Shown here: positions 23,480 to 35,600 of the stretch, one piece after another
Numbering within the stretch: position 1 is the first letter of the stretch
Layout of the letters: each line of letters begins with the position of its first letter
From: Hyaloraphidium curvatum
Taxonomy: Eukaryota > Monoblepharomycota > Hyaloraphidiomycetes > Hyaloraphidiales > Hyaloraphidiaceae
NCBI GenBank assembly: GCA_025558095.1
Contig: JAIVFI010000014.1
Coordinates: 372,001-436,000, forward strand
DNA length: 64,000 nucleotides
Direction of reading: 5' to 3'
Translations under genes and position numbers: made by a program
Notes under the pieces: generated by a model
Database searches by the model: none
Told to the model about the DNA's origin: nothing
The model's input: the letters and a program-made list of their open reading frames with translations, nothing else

Positions 23480-25206
23480 ATGAGTCTTAAAGCAAACGAA
23501 CTGGACACGTACAACATGCTGAGTCGTGGGGAACAGCCTCGGCCCGCCGTTCCTGTTGGCGAAACCTCCAGCCCCGGGCAACTCGAGAGGTCTGCCTCAG
23601 CTGTGGCTTGCACTGCAGCGAGACCCACCTGACTCGGGCACGGATTTGCCTTGCCTACATCAGAAATCGGAAGCGGAAAGCTGCGGAATGCCAGCGTCGC
23701 AACCAGGAAATGCTCCACAGCGTCGAATCCGCCATCAACACCACGGCGCTGGCCATCGCCGCGGAGCTCAACCGACAGGCAGCAGAGGCCAGGATGAAAG
23801 CTGCAGCCGCTGAAGCTCAGAGGAAGGCCGAGCTGGACGCCGAAGCGAGCCGGAAAGAGGCCGAGCAGGCGGCAAAAGCCGCAACGGAAGAGGCCGAAAA
23901 AAGGGCCGCGGAAGCAGAAAGAGCAGCCGCGGAAGAGCTTCGGAAGGCTGCCGAAGCGGAAGCGAAGCGCAAAGAAGCGGAAGAGGCATTGGTCAAGGCC
24001 GAGGCCGACAATCAGCGCAAACGGGAGGAGGCCTTGCGGTCACAAGCCGCGGCCGAGAAAGCCTCTGCAGTCGCACCGGTAGCGCCTGGTGTGGATCCAA
24101 ACGCATCCCAGAAGAAGGGAGGCTCTGGGGAGGCTCAGGCAGCCGTTCAGAGCATCCCTGGGAATCGAACTACCCCCGCTGCACTGGAGCAAGCTGGGCG
24201 GTACATGCAACTTCTCAAGGTGCGCGCCTTCCGGCACTTTTGCTTTCGGGTGCCGACCTCCCCTGTGCAGGACATCAAAGCAAACGTTAGGCCGGCCGTC
24301 AAGGCCGACCGCCAGCTTAATCAATTCTGCTTCAAATCCCGGATGACCGTCACGCTCAGGATCGGGCAGATCACAAACAGCCGGACCCAGGTCAGGCGGA
24401 TCTCGAATGACCTCATCACGTTACTGGCGGACGCCGGTCGCGTCTCTCCGCTGGCGCGCCAGTGGGTCATGGATTTCCTTGCCAAGCAAATGGCGAACCA
24501 GGCCGAGAAGGAAGTAGCGGTCTTCAAGCCGCTGGCCTTCCCCATGGCGCGAGTCGCGCAGAACGTGGTCGCCAAAAGCCCGGAGTTTTGCGAGATCCTC
24601 CTCGGCCGCCTCATGAAGCGAAACCCGTACCTAATTCCCAACTACCCGATTCGGCTCAAGGTGCTTCGCATGGACCTGGCCGGCGGCAATGGCTTACACG
24701 CCTCCTCCAGAGCGAGTCGTTGGACGAGTACTGTAAGCGGCTGGCCATGAAGAAGCGGGACGATGAGTGGGAGAAGGAGGCGCACTACGAGGAAAGGCTC
24801 GGCGGAACCGCCGCTCTTTTCGCAGGTCAGTACCACAACGTCGGTCGCTGTTCTGCCCTTGACAGATCATGCTCCAGCCTTCATGCAAACACTGCCGGAA
24901 GGAGCACCAGGAGGGTGCCTGACAATGGCGGACGCTTGGACGTGGCTGGCGCGGCTGCTCAATCTTCCGCCGCGAAAAATCACTCCGCAGCTGATCCTCA
25001 CATTCCTCGAGGTCGCGGGCCCGGAGCTTCTCCGAACGTATCGCAAGCAGGCCACGAAGCTGCTTCGGTTCATAGCCGAGAAGTGCCTGCCGCAGATGCC
25101 GAAGGAATCGGTGGCCGCCACGACCCGCCTCCGTCTGCATCTGGAGGGGACGCGGAACAAGGTCCATCTGCCCGAGCCCGACGGATTCCGATTTTCCGAA
25201 CCGTAG
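23480..25206 (+). CDS. GLE1: GLE1 mRNA export factor
   Basis: GLE1 sits at the cytoplasmic face of the nuclear pore and, with inositol hexakisphosphate, stimulates the helicase DBP5 for mRNA release. Exon 1 from ATG 23480 encodes MSLKANELDTYNMLSRGEQ; a 74-nt intron (23590-23663) then restores RNRKRKAAECQRRNQEML, followed by a long Ala/Glu/Lys coiled coil. The GLE1 fold follows: VTLRIGQITNSRTQVRRISN, VMDFLAKQMANQAEKEVAVF, PLAFPMARVAQNVVAKSPEF, LNLPPRKITPQLILTFLEVA and LLRFIAEKCLPQMPKESV, ending GFRFSEP. The start could lie in an upstream exon. The stop is 27 bp from the convergent VPS54 stop. Confidence 0.88.
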
Positions 25207-25233
25207 AGGCGCTTCACCGTAGAGGCGCTCCGC

Positions 25234-28200
25234 TCAAGTCGGCGACTGGCTGCGGCGCGGCATGCTCATGGGCGATGCGCTCCTGTTGCCGAGCGATTGG
25301 ACCGTTTTGTTGTTCACGGCAATCGTGAGCCTGTTTGAAGCGGGAGCAATGTCGTACACGCCCCCGAGCTCGGTGACGTAGAACTGCACGTCGGCGAGGA
25401 GCCGGTCTTTGCCAGCGCTCGACGTGACGGGCACGTTCTGGATCTCCTCTTCGAGCCGCTGGTTGTAGATGTCGGCGACTTGCGTGACGATTTGCTGCGC
25501 GGAACAGTGAGCTGCGGTTGCCCGCGGATGATCGCATCGCTTACCCGGAGAATGTCCTCCGACAGGTATTTCGACAGGACGCGGTGTAGCGTGACCAGGT
25601 CCTTGACGAGGCCCAGCATGTAGGCATTCGGCTTCCCCTCCGGAGCGGGCTGCGCCCACGTCGTAGCGTGCATGGCCTTGATGTGGATTGCCAGCCGATC
25701 GCTCATGATGGAAACCAGTTTGGCGTAAATCTGTTTCTGGTGCTCCGTGTAGTCCTGGTGATAAAGGGTCAGACACCGAAATCGCCCTGGTAGATTTCTA
25801 CCTACACCCAGCTTGCGATCGAAATCATTCAAAAGGACCATAGCTTGCCGCCCGTTTAGCTTGCTCTGGAGATTTTTGCGGATGGCCGGTATCAGAGCAA
25901 TGACGATGGCCAGGCTCTGCGAAGCCAGCGCTGCACGCAAATAGAGTCAACCACGTGTGCAGGCCCACAATTAAGCTCGTTCCCACCAAGGTGCTTGGCC
26001 GTGATGTTCTTGAGTCCCAGCGAAGCCACTGCACCGGCCCCGAGAATGACCTGGCAGATCCTTGAGTTGAAGAGCTGGAGGCGAGGTCAGGCAAGGCAAA
26101 ACCGAACTTGCGAAGCCCCTCTACAAACCGTCAGGATCTCCAGCAGGTCGTGAATCACCTCCGTCACGGCGATCGGCACGTCGTCGAGACATTGCAAGTA
26201 GTCCGCCAGCATCTTGACGAATATGAGAACGCACCCGACGGCATAGAACCGCTGCCCCCCGACGACGAGGAACTTGGTGCTGTTGCCGGAATCCGCGCCG
26301 AGAGCGGCGCCTGCGTCGTCCTCGCTCATCCGCACGGCGGACTCCTTGGGGAGCGAGGACACGGCCTGCGTGGGAGATCCGCTCAGGGCATCCGCGATTG
26401 CCTGAAACTCGAGGGGCACGGCGGCCTGGGTCCACGGCTCCGACTCGATCAGCAGCGCCAGCTGCTTGATCTTCTCCTCGTGGAAGTTGCGCAGGAACGA
26501 GCGGGACTGGTTGACGATGGCGCCCTTGAGGCCCAGAGTCGGCTTCCCGCAGACGGCCTCGGTGGCGGCGACAAAGGTCCAGGTCGCCGTGTACAGCCTC
26601 CGAAAGTCCTTGGCGTTGAGCTGCGCGTTGTGTTCGGACCGCACGGAAAGGAGCTTGGCGCAACGCGTGTGCGAGAGGTCGGCCAGGGCAGCAAGGATCG
26701 ACGACGCCTCCTTGGATGCCTGAGCCTGCAGGTCCGAGACGGTCCTGGCAACGGCCTGGGTCTGCTCCGCGCCTGCTCCCCCGCCAGACGGTTTGGCCAC
26801 GGCCCCGTTGGGACGCGCCTCGCCGTCAGCCCCCTGTTCCCCGCCGCCCTCGGGAACGTTGAGCGCGTCCACCTCGTCCATGTCGTCGGCGGCCCCATCG
26901 GGCCGCTGGCCGTCCTCGGCCGCGGGGGGCAGATCCCCGACGGGGTTGGGCGGCTGGAACTGCTCCAGGTCGAGCACGAGGGCGTCCCCGCCGCTGCGCT
27001 CGTCCACCTCGCCAATCTCGGCCACGATCGTCCGCAGTGCGAGCGCCGTGCGCCGCAGAAAGACCAGGTGCGACGCGTAGACGCGCGTCAGCAGCGAAAA
27101 AAAGGCGTCGAACGTCATTGTCCGGAGCTGCGTGGCGAGAGCGCTCTTTCCAGGCGCCGGCGGCCTATCCGCGGTGCCGGCAACCAGGCGGTAGTACTCC
27201 TTGGTCGCGGCCTTCAGGTCCTTCCTCGCCGTCTCCTTGAACGTCCTCATGGCGGCGACGACCTTGCGGGTGTGCACGAGTCCACGCAGCGTGGGCGAAA
27301 CACGGTCCGCCAGCGGTCCGACCCCGCCTCCCTCGGCAGCTAGCGCCGCGGCATCGGGCGGCGGATCGGCCGCGAGGCGGGCTGCAATCTCGGGTGCCGC
27401 AGCGAGCTCCGCAGGGTCCTTGACAAAGGAAGCCAGCACGCCGACGAACTCGGCCTCCATCACAAGCCCAATGGTGCGGTAGACTTCGGACAGCTGGCCG
27501 TAGGTATGGGCAATGGCCTTGACGGCACGGTAATCCAGGTCCGCCGCCTGCTGCGGCTGCGACTGGTCCGCGCGCGGCGTCGTCGCAGCCCGGGCCGTCT
27601 GGATGGTGGCAAAGGCGTCGCCGATGAGGTCCAGGGCCCCGACGTAGTCGTTCTGGCCCAGCAGCAGCTGCACCATGGGCTGGGTCTGGCGCAGCTCGCC
27701 GATCAGGGTCAGGGAGCGCAGCAGCTCGGCCAGGTTGGCGCGCCTGCGCTTGAGCTTGACCACGCGAAGGCCCTGCTTCGACGTCGACTGCGCCAGGCGG
27801 GCCAGGCGGGCTCGGACGGCCGAGATTTCCGAGACGCACTCGAGCGTGTCGGCGTGCAGCGACTGCAGGTTCGAGAGCGCGGCGAAAAAGGAGGACGAGC
27901 GCCGCGAGATCTCCTTGACGAGGTGGATCTCGACCGTGTCGAGGTAGTGCGACAGCTTCTCCTGCAGCACCGACGACGCGTAGACCAGCGGGTCGGGCGC
28001 CTTGCCGGCCGGTAGAGCCCCCGCGGCGCCGCCCTCGCACACGACGGCGAAGGTGTGCGGGTTCTCGAGCGAGAACCCCGGCTGGAAGAAGACCGGCGGC
28101 ACGGTCGACAGCGCGGGGCCACCGGGACCCGCGGCCGCGTTCCTGGCGCGCTGCAGCGCGTATGCATCGCGCCTGGGGGGTGCCGGGGCCAGGGCAGCCA

Positions 28201-28498
28201 GCTCGGGCAGCGAGCCCAGCGAGCCCGACGAGGCGGGGCCGCCCAGCGCGGGCGCGCCCTCGAGGCCGGCGGCGCGGTTGAACTCGTAGCGGCCGTAGGC
28301 GTCGCCGACGAGCGCGATGTACGGCTCGAAGTCCGCGTTCCGCACGCGGCGGATCGGCGCGGGGGCGGCGTCGGCCGGGGGCGGCGGGCGGCGGTCGGGC
28401 GCGTTGCCCGCCGTGACCGACGACACGGCGTTGCGGCCGATGTCGGCAAACGTCCACGCGCGCTCGCTGGACACCGCGGCCTCGAACGGGTTCGACAT
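25234..28498 (-). CDS. VPS54: VPS54, GARP tethering complex subunit
   Basis: VPS54 tethers endosome-derived vesicles at the trans-Golgi network as part of GARP. The start MSNPFEAAVSSERAW opens an exon of about 800 codons without an intron, the longest such exon here. It contains LQEKLSHYLDTVEIHLVKEI, then LKRRRANLAELLRSLTLIGE and a C-terminal domain beginning VGGQRFYAVGCVLIFVKMLA. After about 26095 short introns split the rest: FNSRICQVILGAGAVASLGL, NGRQAMVLLNDFDRKLGV, KQIYAKLVSIMSDRL, and a terminal exon with TQVADIYNQRLEEEIQNV. The ORF shows strong third-position GC and many Ala/Pro residues in the N-terminal third. A 16-nt C run separates it from SAS-6. Confidence 0.9.
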
Positions 28499-28578
28499 GG
28501 CTGCCGGACGACCCCCCCCCCCCCCCCGATCCCTTTCCCGTTCACCCACTGGGACAGCCGTCCCCTCCCCCTCGCGAA
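28499..28578. promoter_or_regulatory. VPS54/SAS-6 divergent promoter with poly-C tract
   Basis: 80 bp lie between the two start codons. A run of 16 C occupies 28512-28527, followed by pyrimidine-rich sequence. No TATA box is evident. Confidence 0.4.
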
Positions 28579-30725
28579 ATGCCCCCGCTGTTCGCCAAGC
28601 GCGTGCCGCTGCTGGTGCGCGCGTCGGGCGCCCCGCCGCTGCCGCTGCCCGACGCGCAGAATGCGCCCGCCGCGCCGTTCGCCGCACGCGTGTCGGCGCA
28701 GCTGGCACCCGCCCGCGGCTCGTTCGGCCCCACCGCAGCACCCGCGCACCTGCCGCCCTCGCCCGCCTCGCCCGCGCCGTCGCCGGCCTCGGTGCCGCCC
28801 CCGGACGCGCCGTGCGTCGAGCACAGGCACCCCGGGATCACAGTCACCATGGCCCTGTCCGAGCGCGGCCAGATGCTGGCCGCAGGCGACTCGCCCCTGT
28901 CCTACCCCGCAAAACCGTTTGCAAAGGTTGCCCGCACCGGCTGCCGCTGTCTGCTGGACCGGGGCTCAATCCCGCTGCAACTCGCAGACCCTCACAATCA
29001 CCCTGACCGACGACGACAACCCGTTCTTCCTGCACGTGGCAGAGATCGGGGACGACGACTACCAGCTGCTGCGGGCGCAGCAAAACCTGCTCGTCGACTT
29101 TTCGCAGTTCCCCTACAAGGTCATTGAGCTGTTTGAGCTGTGCCTCGGCGAGGCCAGGGAGGCCTACCCAAAGTGGGTGCCCGAACACCCCCGGCGACCA
29201 CGGTCTCTCAACGTGCAACTCCTGCGCAGGTTCACGGCCCAGCTCGCGACCGACCACTCGTCGCGCCAGTCGACGCTGAGCATCGTCGAGAGCAACAGCT
29301 TCCGCAACATCGTGCACGTGGCGCTGCAGATGACGCCCGCCACAGACGCGATGCTGAAGCAGTTCCTAGCCGACTCCATCCGCGACTACAAGGTCCGTAG
29401 GGCGCGAAAAACCTCGAAGCTCACGCTCACGCTCCCGTTCCTCCAGCGCCAGCTCGCTTCCATGCAGTCCGAGCTCGCCTCCTCCCGTGCCCGACTGTCG
29501 ACGTCGATCGAGGAGTCGGGCTCCGTCGCCTCGCGCCTGACCCGGGACCTGGATCGGGAGCGGGCCGAGCACGCGGAGCAGGTCGCCGCGCTGCGGGCGG
29601 CACACGCGGACCAGATCGAGCGCGAGCGGGACGAGCGCGCGAGGGAACGGGAGGCCGCGAGGCGGGAACGAGAGCGGGATCGGGAGGAGGCGGAGGCCAG
29701 GGTCGAGGGACAGGCATGTCTCTTCCTTGCGGATCTGGCCCCAGGGAAGCTGACCCCGTTTGCCCTCCAGATAAAGTCGCTCACGACGCGGCTTTCCTCC
29801 CTGACGGCGGATCTGGCCGCCGCTTCCTCGCGGGCCGCGCTGCTCGACGCCTCCCTCGCGTCCACGCAGAAGCAGCTGGACGGCGCCCTCGCGGACCTGG
29901 CAGCGGCCCAGGCCGATGCGGATAGATACCAGGCCGAGGCCAGGCGCGCGGTTCGGGAGCGCCAAGAGACGGCGGAGGAGCTGGAAAGCGCGAGGGAGAA
30001 GGCGAGGGCGCTCCAGGCCCGGCTGGGCGAGGCCGTCGAAGCCGTCCGCGGGAGCGAGGGCGTTGCCGGCACCGCAACCGAGGAAAAGGTTGGGAATTGC
30101 TTTGCTCGCCGACCTCAGTAGGCTCACCGACGACCGGCTGCAGACCCAGCTTGCCGCCGCGCTGGCCGCGGAAAAGGTGCGCTGCGCCCGGCTCGAGGAG
30201 GACCTGGCCGTGCGCACGCAGGAGGTCTCCAAGGCCAACGACATCATCCGCCGGCTCCAGGCCGACCTGCGCGCCACAAAGACCAAGACAAAGACGAGGA
30301 ACACGGCCATCGTCCAGCAGGAGCGCGCGCTCGAGGAGCGCGAGGAGGAGGTGCGGGCCCTCAAGGAGGAGGTGGAGGAGCTGCGCTCCAAGCTGGATGC
30401 CGCGGAGGAGTCGCGGCGGAGGGCCAAGGGCAAGGTGGCGGACCTGGAAGGCCAGCTGGAGCAGGCCAAGAGGCAGCTGGATGACAAGTCGAACGGTGGG
30501 CCCCACGCTTCCCGAACGAGTCAACTTCACCCTAAACATCTCTCTCCCGAACCAGTGATTGCCTGGCTGCACAAGCGGAGCGCGGGCGGCGACCCGGGTC
30601 TGAAGGAGCGGACAGCGAACAGGGTCGGCGGCCTCGCGCACTCCGCGGGGACAGAAAACGTCCAGCCGACCCTGGGCGCGGGCATGGGACTCGACCAACG
30701 ATATGTACCGCGGTTCCTGGATTGA
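28579..30725 (+). CDS. SAS6: SAS-6 centriolar cartwheel protein
   Basis: SAS-6 self-assembles into the nine-fold cartwheel that seeds centrioles and basal bodies. The N-terminus LFAKRVPLLVRA and FAARVSAQL match the head domain. After a long Pro/Ala-rich insertion and a short intron come TLTITLTDDDNPFFLHVAEI and LLVDFSQFPYKVIELFELC. SIVESNSFRNIVHVALQM and PATDAMLKQFLADSIRDYK finish the head. A coiled coil of some 300 residues follows (for example ALEEREEEVRALKEEVEELR). Splicing AACG|GTGGGC...CCAG|TG near 30495-30550 restores NVIAWLHKR, the conserved motif near SAS-6 C-termini. Its presence implies a flagellated stage. The gene ends RYVPRFLD at 30725. Confidence 0.92.
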
Positions 30726-30817
30726 TTTGAAGCTGTCTTGAATGTCTTTTCGCGCCATGATTCGCAGATCGATTGGTGATCGCTGGCGCACAACACGAAG
30801 CGTCAACAACATCAAGC

Positions 30818-31270
30818 ATGGAGGTCGCGGTCGGCGAGCGGTTCGTGGACCGCTTCTACGCGGCCATGGACGGCCAGCGGACCACAGTCCGCGGCTTCTA
30901 CACCGACGCGTCGGCGATCCTGTGGAACGGCAACGCGATGATGCTGCCGCAGCTGGTCGAGTTCCTCGCGGCCTACCCCACGTCGACGCACACGGTGCAC
31001 TCGTTCGGTGAGCAACCAGGTCGTGCTATGATACAGCCGATGAACGCCGCTCCGCGTTGCAGACATCCAGCCCGTCTACGGGGGCTCCATCCTCGTCTCG
31101 GTCAAAGGTACTCGCGTCCCCGACGCGTCCGACAACGCTGACGTCCCGCAGGCGTCGTCAAACTCGGCGATCAGCACCCAAAGCAGTTTGCTCAGTCGTT
31201 CACGCTCGTCCCGGTGCCTGGGGCCGGGCAGGACTACGTGGTCGCGAATGACGCGTTCCGGTTCGTGTGA
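30818..31270 (+). CDS. NXT1: NTF2-related export protein p15
   Basis: NXT1/p15 pairs with the NXF1 (Mex67-type) receptor to export mRNA. The product of about 110 residues has one NTF2-like fold: MEVAVGERFVDRFYAAMDGQ at the start, then FYTDASAILWNGNAMML, IQPVYGGSILVSVKG, FAQSFTLVPVPG and a final NDAFRFV. The WNGNA motif fits p15 rather than NTF2 proper. Two introns: after HSF (GTGAGCAACC...CAG) and after SVKG (GTACTCGCG...GCAG). It follows SAS-6 on the same strand after 92 bp. Confidence 0.85.
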
Positions 31271-31382
31271 ACCGCTCCACGGGACAACGGACGGCCGTTC
31301 GACGAAGGCGTCCAATTCACTCGGGCTCCACATCTTACACGATGGAGACCGAATCTGAATCCACAGCTGCTCCAATGCAGCC

Positions 31383-32321
31383 TCAGATTCCTGCCATCAG
31401 GCACCGCGCGAGCGCGACGCGGGATTTGTACGTCGAAATCTTGCGCTGCAGCGGGGGGTATGGCAAGGCGGGCTGGAGCACGAGCATGGAGTCTGTTGGT
31501 CGTGCAGACAGGGGACTGTCCATGAGGGCGGCTCGGCGAGCGCTTGGTTCGCGGGTGTTGAGGTCTGCGGGAGGAAGCATGGGTTAGCAGACGGCGCAGA
31601 GGGAGCAAAGAAAAGAAGAGCGTTGTCGATGAACACCCACCCGGTTTCCCTTTCCGGTTCTCCGCTTGCGCCCTTTCCAGAAGGTTCTGGAAGGTATCGC
31701 TCCGCCCCACGACGGCCCGCTTGTCCGCCTTGGAGTGGACCTTGCAGGCAAGAGATCGCGCACAGGGCTCGCCTCCGCTCATCACCCCGCATTGCTTGTC
31801 AAAGTCGATCGGGCCTGCAGCGGTCGTCAGATATCGCAGCACGGAGGGAGAGCCGGTAGGGAGGCACCTTTTGGCTGCTTCTTCACCGCAGGCTGCGGCT
31901 GCTTTTTCTTTTTGCTGTTGCCGCCCGCCGCCGGCGCGGGAACAGTCCCGTTGGGCGCCTCCGGATCGTCCCATGTGTCCGCGACCGTTCCCGGTTCTGA
32001 GCAGCCCGTTAGGACCTCGCAAATGATCCTCCGCGTGGCATCGTACCTTGCTTCCACACCGGTGCCTGCGACGCCTGGTTTGCCAGGGAGAGGTGCTCTT
32101 GTGCCTGGGCATTTTGGTGCCCCGCTGCCGTTGCGGCCGCACAGTTGTCTGCATTGGTCCCGCCGGAAACCGTGAGCCGGCGATCGTCGGCTCCAAGTGT
32201 TCCACACAAGCCCACCGATGTGCGTAGCGTATGCGCTCTGCAGGATCGGCTTGGAGCACACCTTGCAGAGTATGACTTCCTCAACCTCGAGCGGCAGACC
32301 AAACAGCTGCGGACGCCGCAT
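31383..32321 (-). CDS. SGF73: SGF73/ataxin-7 family subunit of SAGA (SCA7 domain)
   Basis: SGF73 anchors the deubiquitinase module to SAGA. Near the start, LCKVCSKPILQSAYATHI is the first Zn-binding motif found at the N-terminus of SGF73 proteins. After introns, FDKQCGVMSGGEPCARSLAC with KVHSKADKRAVVGRS is the SCA7 domain with its Cys/His set. Between them is a Lys/Pro-rich linker containing SKKKKQPQPAVKKQPKG. A phase-1 intron (donor near 31640, acceptor near 31560) leads to a basic, Arg-rich tail ending RCLMAGI. At roughly 230-260 residues it is short compared with yeast or human homologues. Divergent from NOT1. Confidence 0.85.
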
Positions 32322-32636
32322 CAGCGACTGGCGTGTCGCAGCCTATTAAGTGTATCCCACCTTCATGAATGAAGCATTCATGGGAATCGTCGCTGCGGTC
32401 GGGTTCTGCGAGCTCGTCCGCGGCGGGGGCTGCACGTCGTACACGGCTGCGGATTCGGGGCCTCAGACGACAGCGGGCGAATGCTCGGGTGCTTCCAACG
32501 CACCATCGAGCCCAATCTCTCTTGCGAAGGCCGACCAGGTCATATAAGGGTGGGGGGAGGCCACAAGGTGATCGCGGTCGCCTTGGCTGTTGACTTGCCC
32601 CACTTCACATTCCCACCGGTCCTCCGATGACCGCGG
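32322..32636. promoter_or_regulatory. SGF73/NOT1 intergenic region
   Basis: 315 bp between divergent starts. A small open frame (32350-32547) has no recognisable features. No TATA element or repeat of note was seen. The NOT1 start may be further upstream than assigned. Confidence 0.35.
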
Positions 32637-35600
32637 ATGCGTGACGGCCGCTGGGACCGCCTGGTGTCGCGTCACGTCGATCAGCTGCTAGGCCGCGACG
32701 CGCCGGACGCCGCGGCGCTGCAGCGGGTGCGTGTGCCGCGGCCTTCGCTGCCGCAGCTGACGACGCGTCGCAGATCATCGACCGCGAGGGCCCGCAGACG
32801 CTGCTGCGCGCGCTCGCCCGCGCCCTCTCCGCGGGCACCCCGCGGCCGCCGCTGTGGTTCCTGGTCGCGCCGGCGCCCGGAGCTGACGCCGCCGCGTGGC
32901 CGCTGCTCGAGCGGGTCGACTGGCGGGACCCCGACGACGCCCTCCGCTGCGTCGACGCCCTTCGCACCGCCCTCGGGGGCGCTGATTGGGCATACCTGGG
33001 CCTCCTCGTCGGCACTCTCGGGCGCGGCTTTGCAGGCGGAGGTTGGACCGTCTGGCCTCGCCGTGAACCATTCTGACGCCCGCATCGCCCGATCGCAGAG
33101 TCCCCTCGGGCGTGGGACACCTTCAAGGCCCTCGCAGAAACACTCGCGGGCGCCGTCGCCGGTCTCCCGGACTCGGATCCGGTCAGGGACCGGTGCATCC
33201 GCCTCACCACCTGGCTGCACACGCAGCCGCAGCACCTGCCGCATCCCGCCCCGGAGGCCGAGGAACTCCTCGTGCGCCTCGGGCTAGTGGCCCCGGCAGA
33301 TACTTTGGACGCCGCGATGGACAATTCGGACCACGCGAGGGCCGGCGACGGCATCTCGCTCTCCAAGCTCATCGTGGACCTCGGCTACGCGTGCTGCGCC
33401 TCCGAGACAAACCTGCGGCATGTGCTGTCGCAGGCCGGCGTCTCGGCGGACAACGCGTCGACCGCCTTGAGCGATGCGGAAATCGCCCGGGTCCTGGGCC
33501 GGATGGCCCAGAGTCACTCCGGGCTCGAGGACACGGGCGCGCTTGCGGCGCTTGCGAGCGCGGCCGGCTGGACGGACGTAGATGTCGACGCCAGGCCAGA
33601 TTCGTGGAACGTCGAGTGCTTCGTTGGCGTAGTCAAGGAGCTCGTGAGTGATTTTCGTGTTGCCATTTCCACGTCCCCAACCGAGAACGACCACGCCTCA
33701 GCGGCCTGATGTCAACTGGTACGCGGTTGTCCGCGCTCTTGACTACGAAGGTTTTGGCGTTGGCGACCTGCAAGGGTTCGAGATCCTGAGGAAGGCCGTC
33801 ACTGTTGGATCGGACGTGGGTGGAGCTTATTCGCAGCGTGCGGTTCGACGCCAATCCGCCCTTTAGGAACCCAACGGGCGACCGCTGACTTCGGCTTTGG
33901 AACCGTGGCAAAACCGCGGTGGCCAGATTAGTCTGCTGAGGCAGGCAGTCTCGGCTCCGGTGGAGCTGTTCAGCTTCAGCAGGACCGGGGCGTCGCCGGT
34001 CATTTCGGAGGCTCCGGAACAGCTGCGGTACCTTTTGGACTCGACGTGGAACTGCCGCGCGCTTTTTGCGGCCATTGTCCACGACTCAGAAGGGAACGAA
34101 CCGGCGGTTCAGAACGTGAGGGAGACGCTGAGGCTGGGGCTCGGCTCCGTGCCGGAGCTCGTCGCCATCGGCCTGGCACAAGTACCGGTGAGCATCTTGG
34201 GTCTGCCTGCTGGGGTTTTGGTGCTGATGGATAGGCTTTCCAGCGACCCTGGAACCAGCTGCAGGAGGAGACCGCCTTGGCGGCATTTTCCGCCGCTCTG
34301 GACCGCCCGGGGGCGGCGTTCGTTGCGAAGCGCGTCTTCCAAGCCGACAGCGGGATTTTTGTGCAGAGCATCAGCGGCTACTTTGAACGCGACCCGTCAA
34401 GCATTGGCAAGGTCCTCGACTGGGCGTCGGAGGCAAACGTAGGTTACTCAGCACACCTGGTTGGCAAATGGTTGATTTGCTGCGGGTTGCGCGAACGACC
34501 CTGTGTAGGCATTGCCCGCCCTGCTCGAGTCCCCGAACAAGAGCCTGGCGCTCGCTCTGGCCACTTTGGCCGCTAGCCGCGACTCCATCAACATCGAATC
34601 ATGGCTGACGGATCGCTTAAGATCCTCCGGCGAATCTTTCGGCTTCGCATGCCTCGATTTCCTTGCCCATGCTGCAGGCCAAGACGCGCAAGCGCGGCCC
34701 ATGGGCATGTCGAGCGAAATTGCTGATGCTTTTCTGAGGGCCCTTCAGGCAGCTGCAAAGTGAGCGCTTGCCGCTGTCGCACGGCTTCATCGACCTTGCT
34801 CATTGGGGTGTCTTGCAGCTCTTCCGCGCGAGGAATCGCGCAGCGGCTCGAGGAGGTTACCGCTGCCATTGCGCAGAACCCCTTCCCCAGTGGGGCGGTC
34901 CAATCCGTATCGCCTGACGCGGGGCACGGTGCGCCGGTGTCGCCCAGTCGCACCTCGGCGGCGGACGAGTTTCAGCCCGGACAAGAAGTCACGTTCCCCC
35001 AAGACGTGGAAGACGAGGCAAACTCCAACTACGAGCGCGTCTACAAGGGAGACCTGACCGTGCCGGAGCTAATCGAGATCATGAAGCGTTACAAGCAATC
35101 CGGCGTCGCGCGCGAGGCGCAGATTTTCGCGTGCATGATCCACAGCCTCTTCGAGGAGTACAAGTTCTTTTCGCGCTACCCCGACAAGGAGCTCGGCATT
35201 ACTGCGACCCTCTTTGGTGGTCTGATCCAGGAGCAGGTCGTCAGCTCGACGTCTTTGGGGCTCGCCATGCAGAGCGTCCTCGACGCGCTGCGGCAGCCCG
35301 CGGACTCGAAGATGTTCCGCTTCGGCCTGCAGGCGCTTCAGCAGTTCCGGTCCCGCCTTCCGGAGTTTGCGCAGTTCAGCCTGCAGGCGCTCCAGACGCC
35401 GGGACTACAGCAGGCCAACGCGGAGCTGTTTGAGGCGCTGCGGAACGCCGCCAAGGGCGCGACGGGACCATCAAGCCCCACTTCGGCTTCGCTCCACATC
35501 TCCACGGTGTTGCCGGGGCTTGCGAACGACGTGGCCCAGACGGGCACCCCAAAGAGCGCGCAGGACGCGCCAGGACTGTTCAGCGCATTGAAGCTCGACA

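Noticed and set aside
22691-23581. Minus-strand ORF of 296 codons across EAF6-GLE1
   Set aside because: It overlaps the certain EAF6 exons on the other strand and shows no conserved motif.
26108-27343. Plus-strand ORF of 411 codons
   Set aside because: It is the antisense shadow of the long VPS54 exon, which has clear homology; high GC3 makes such shadows common.
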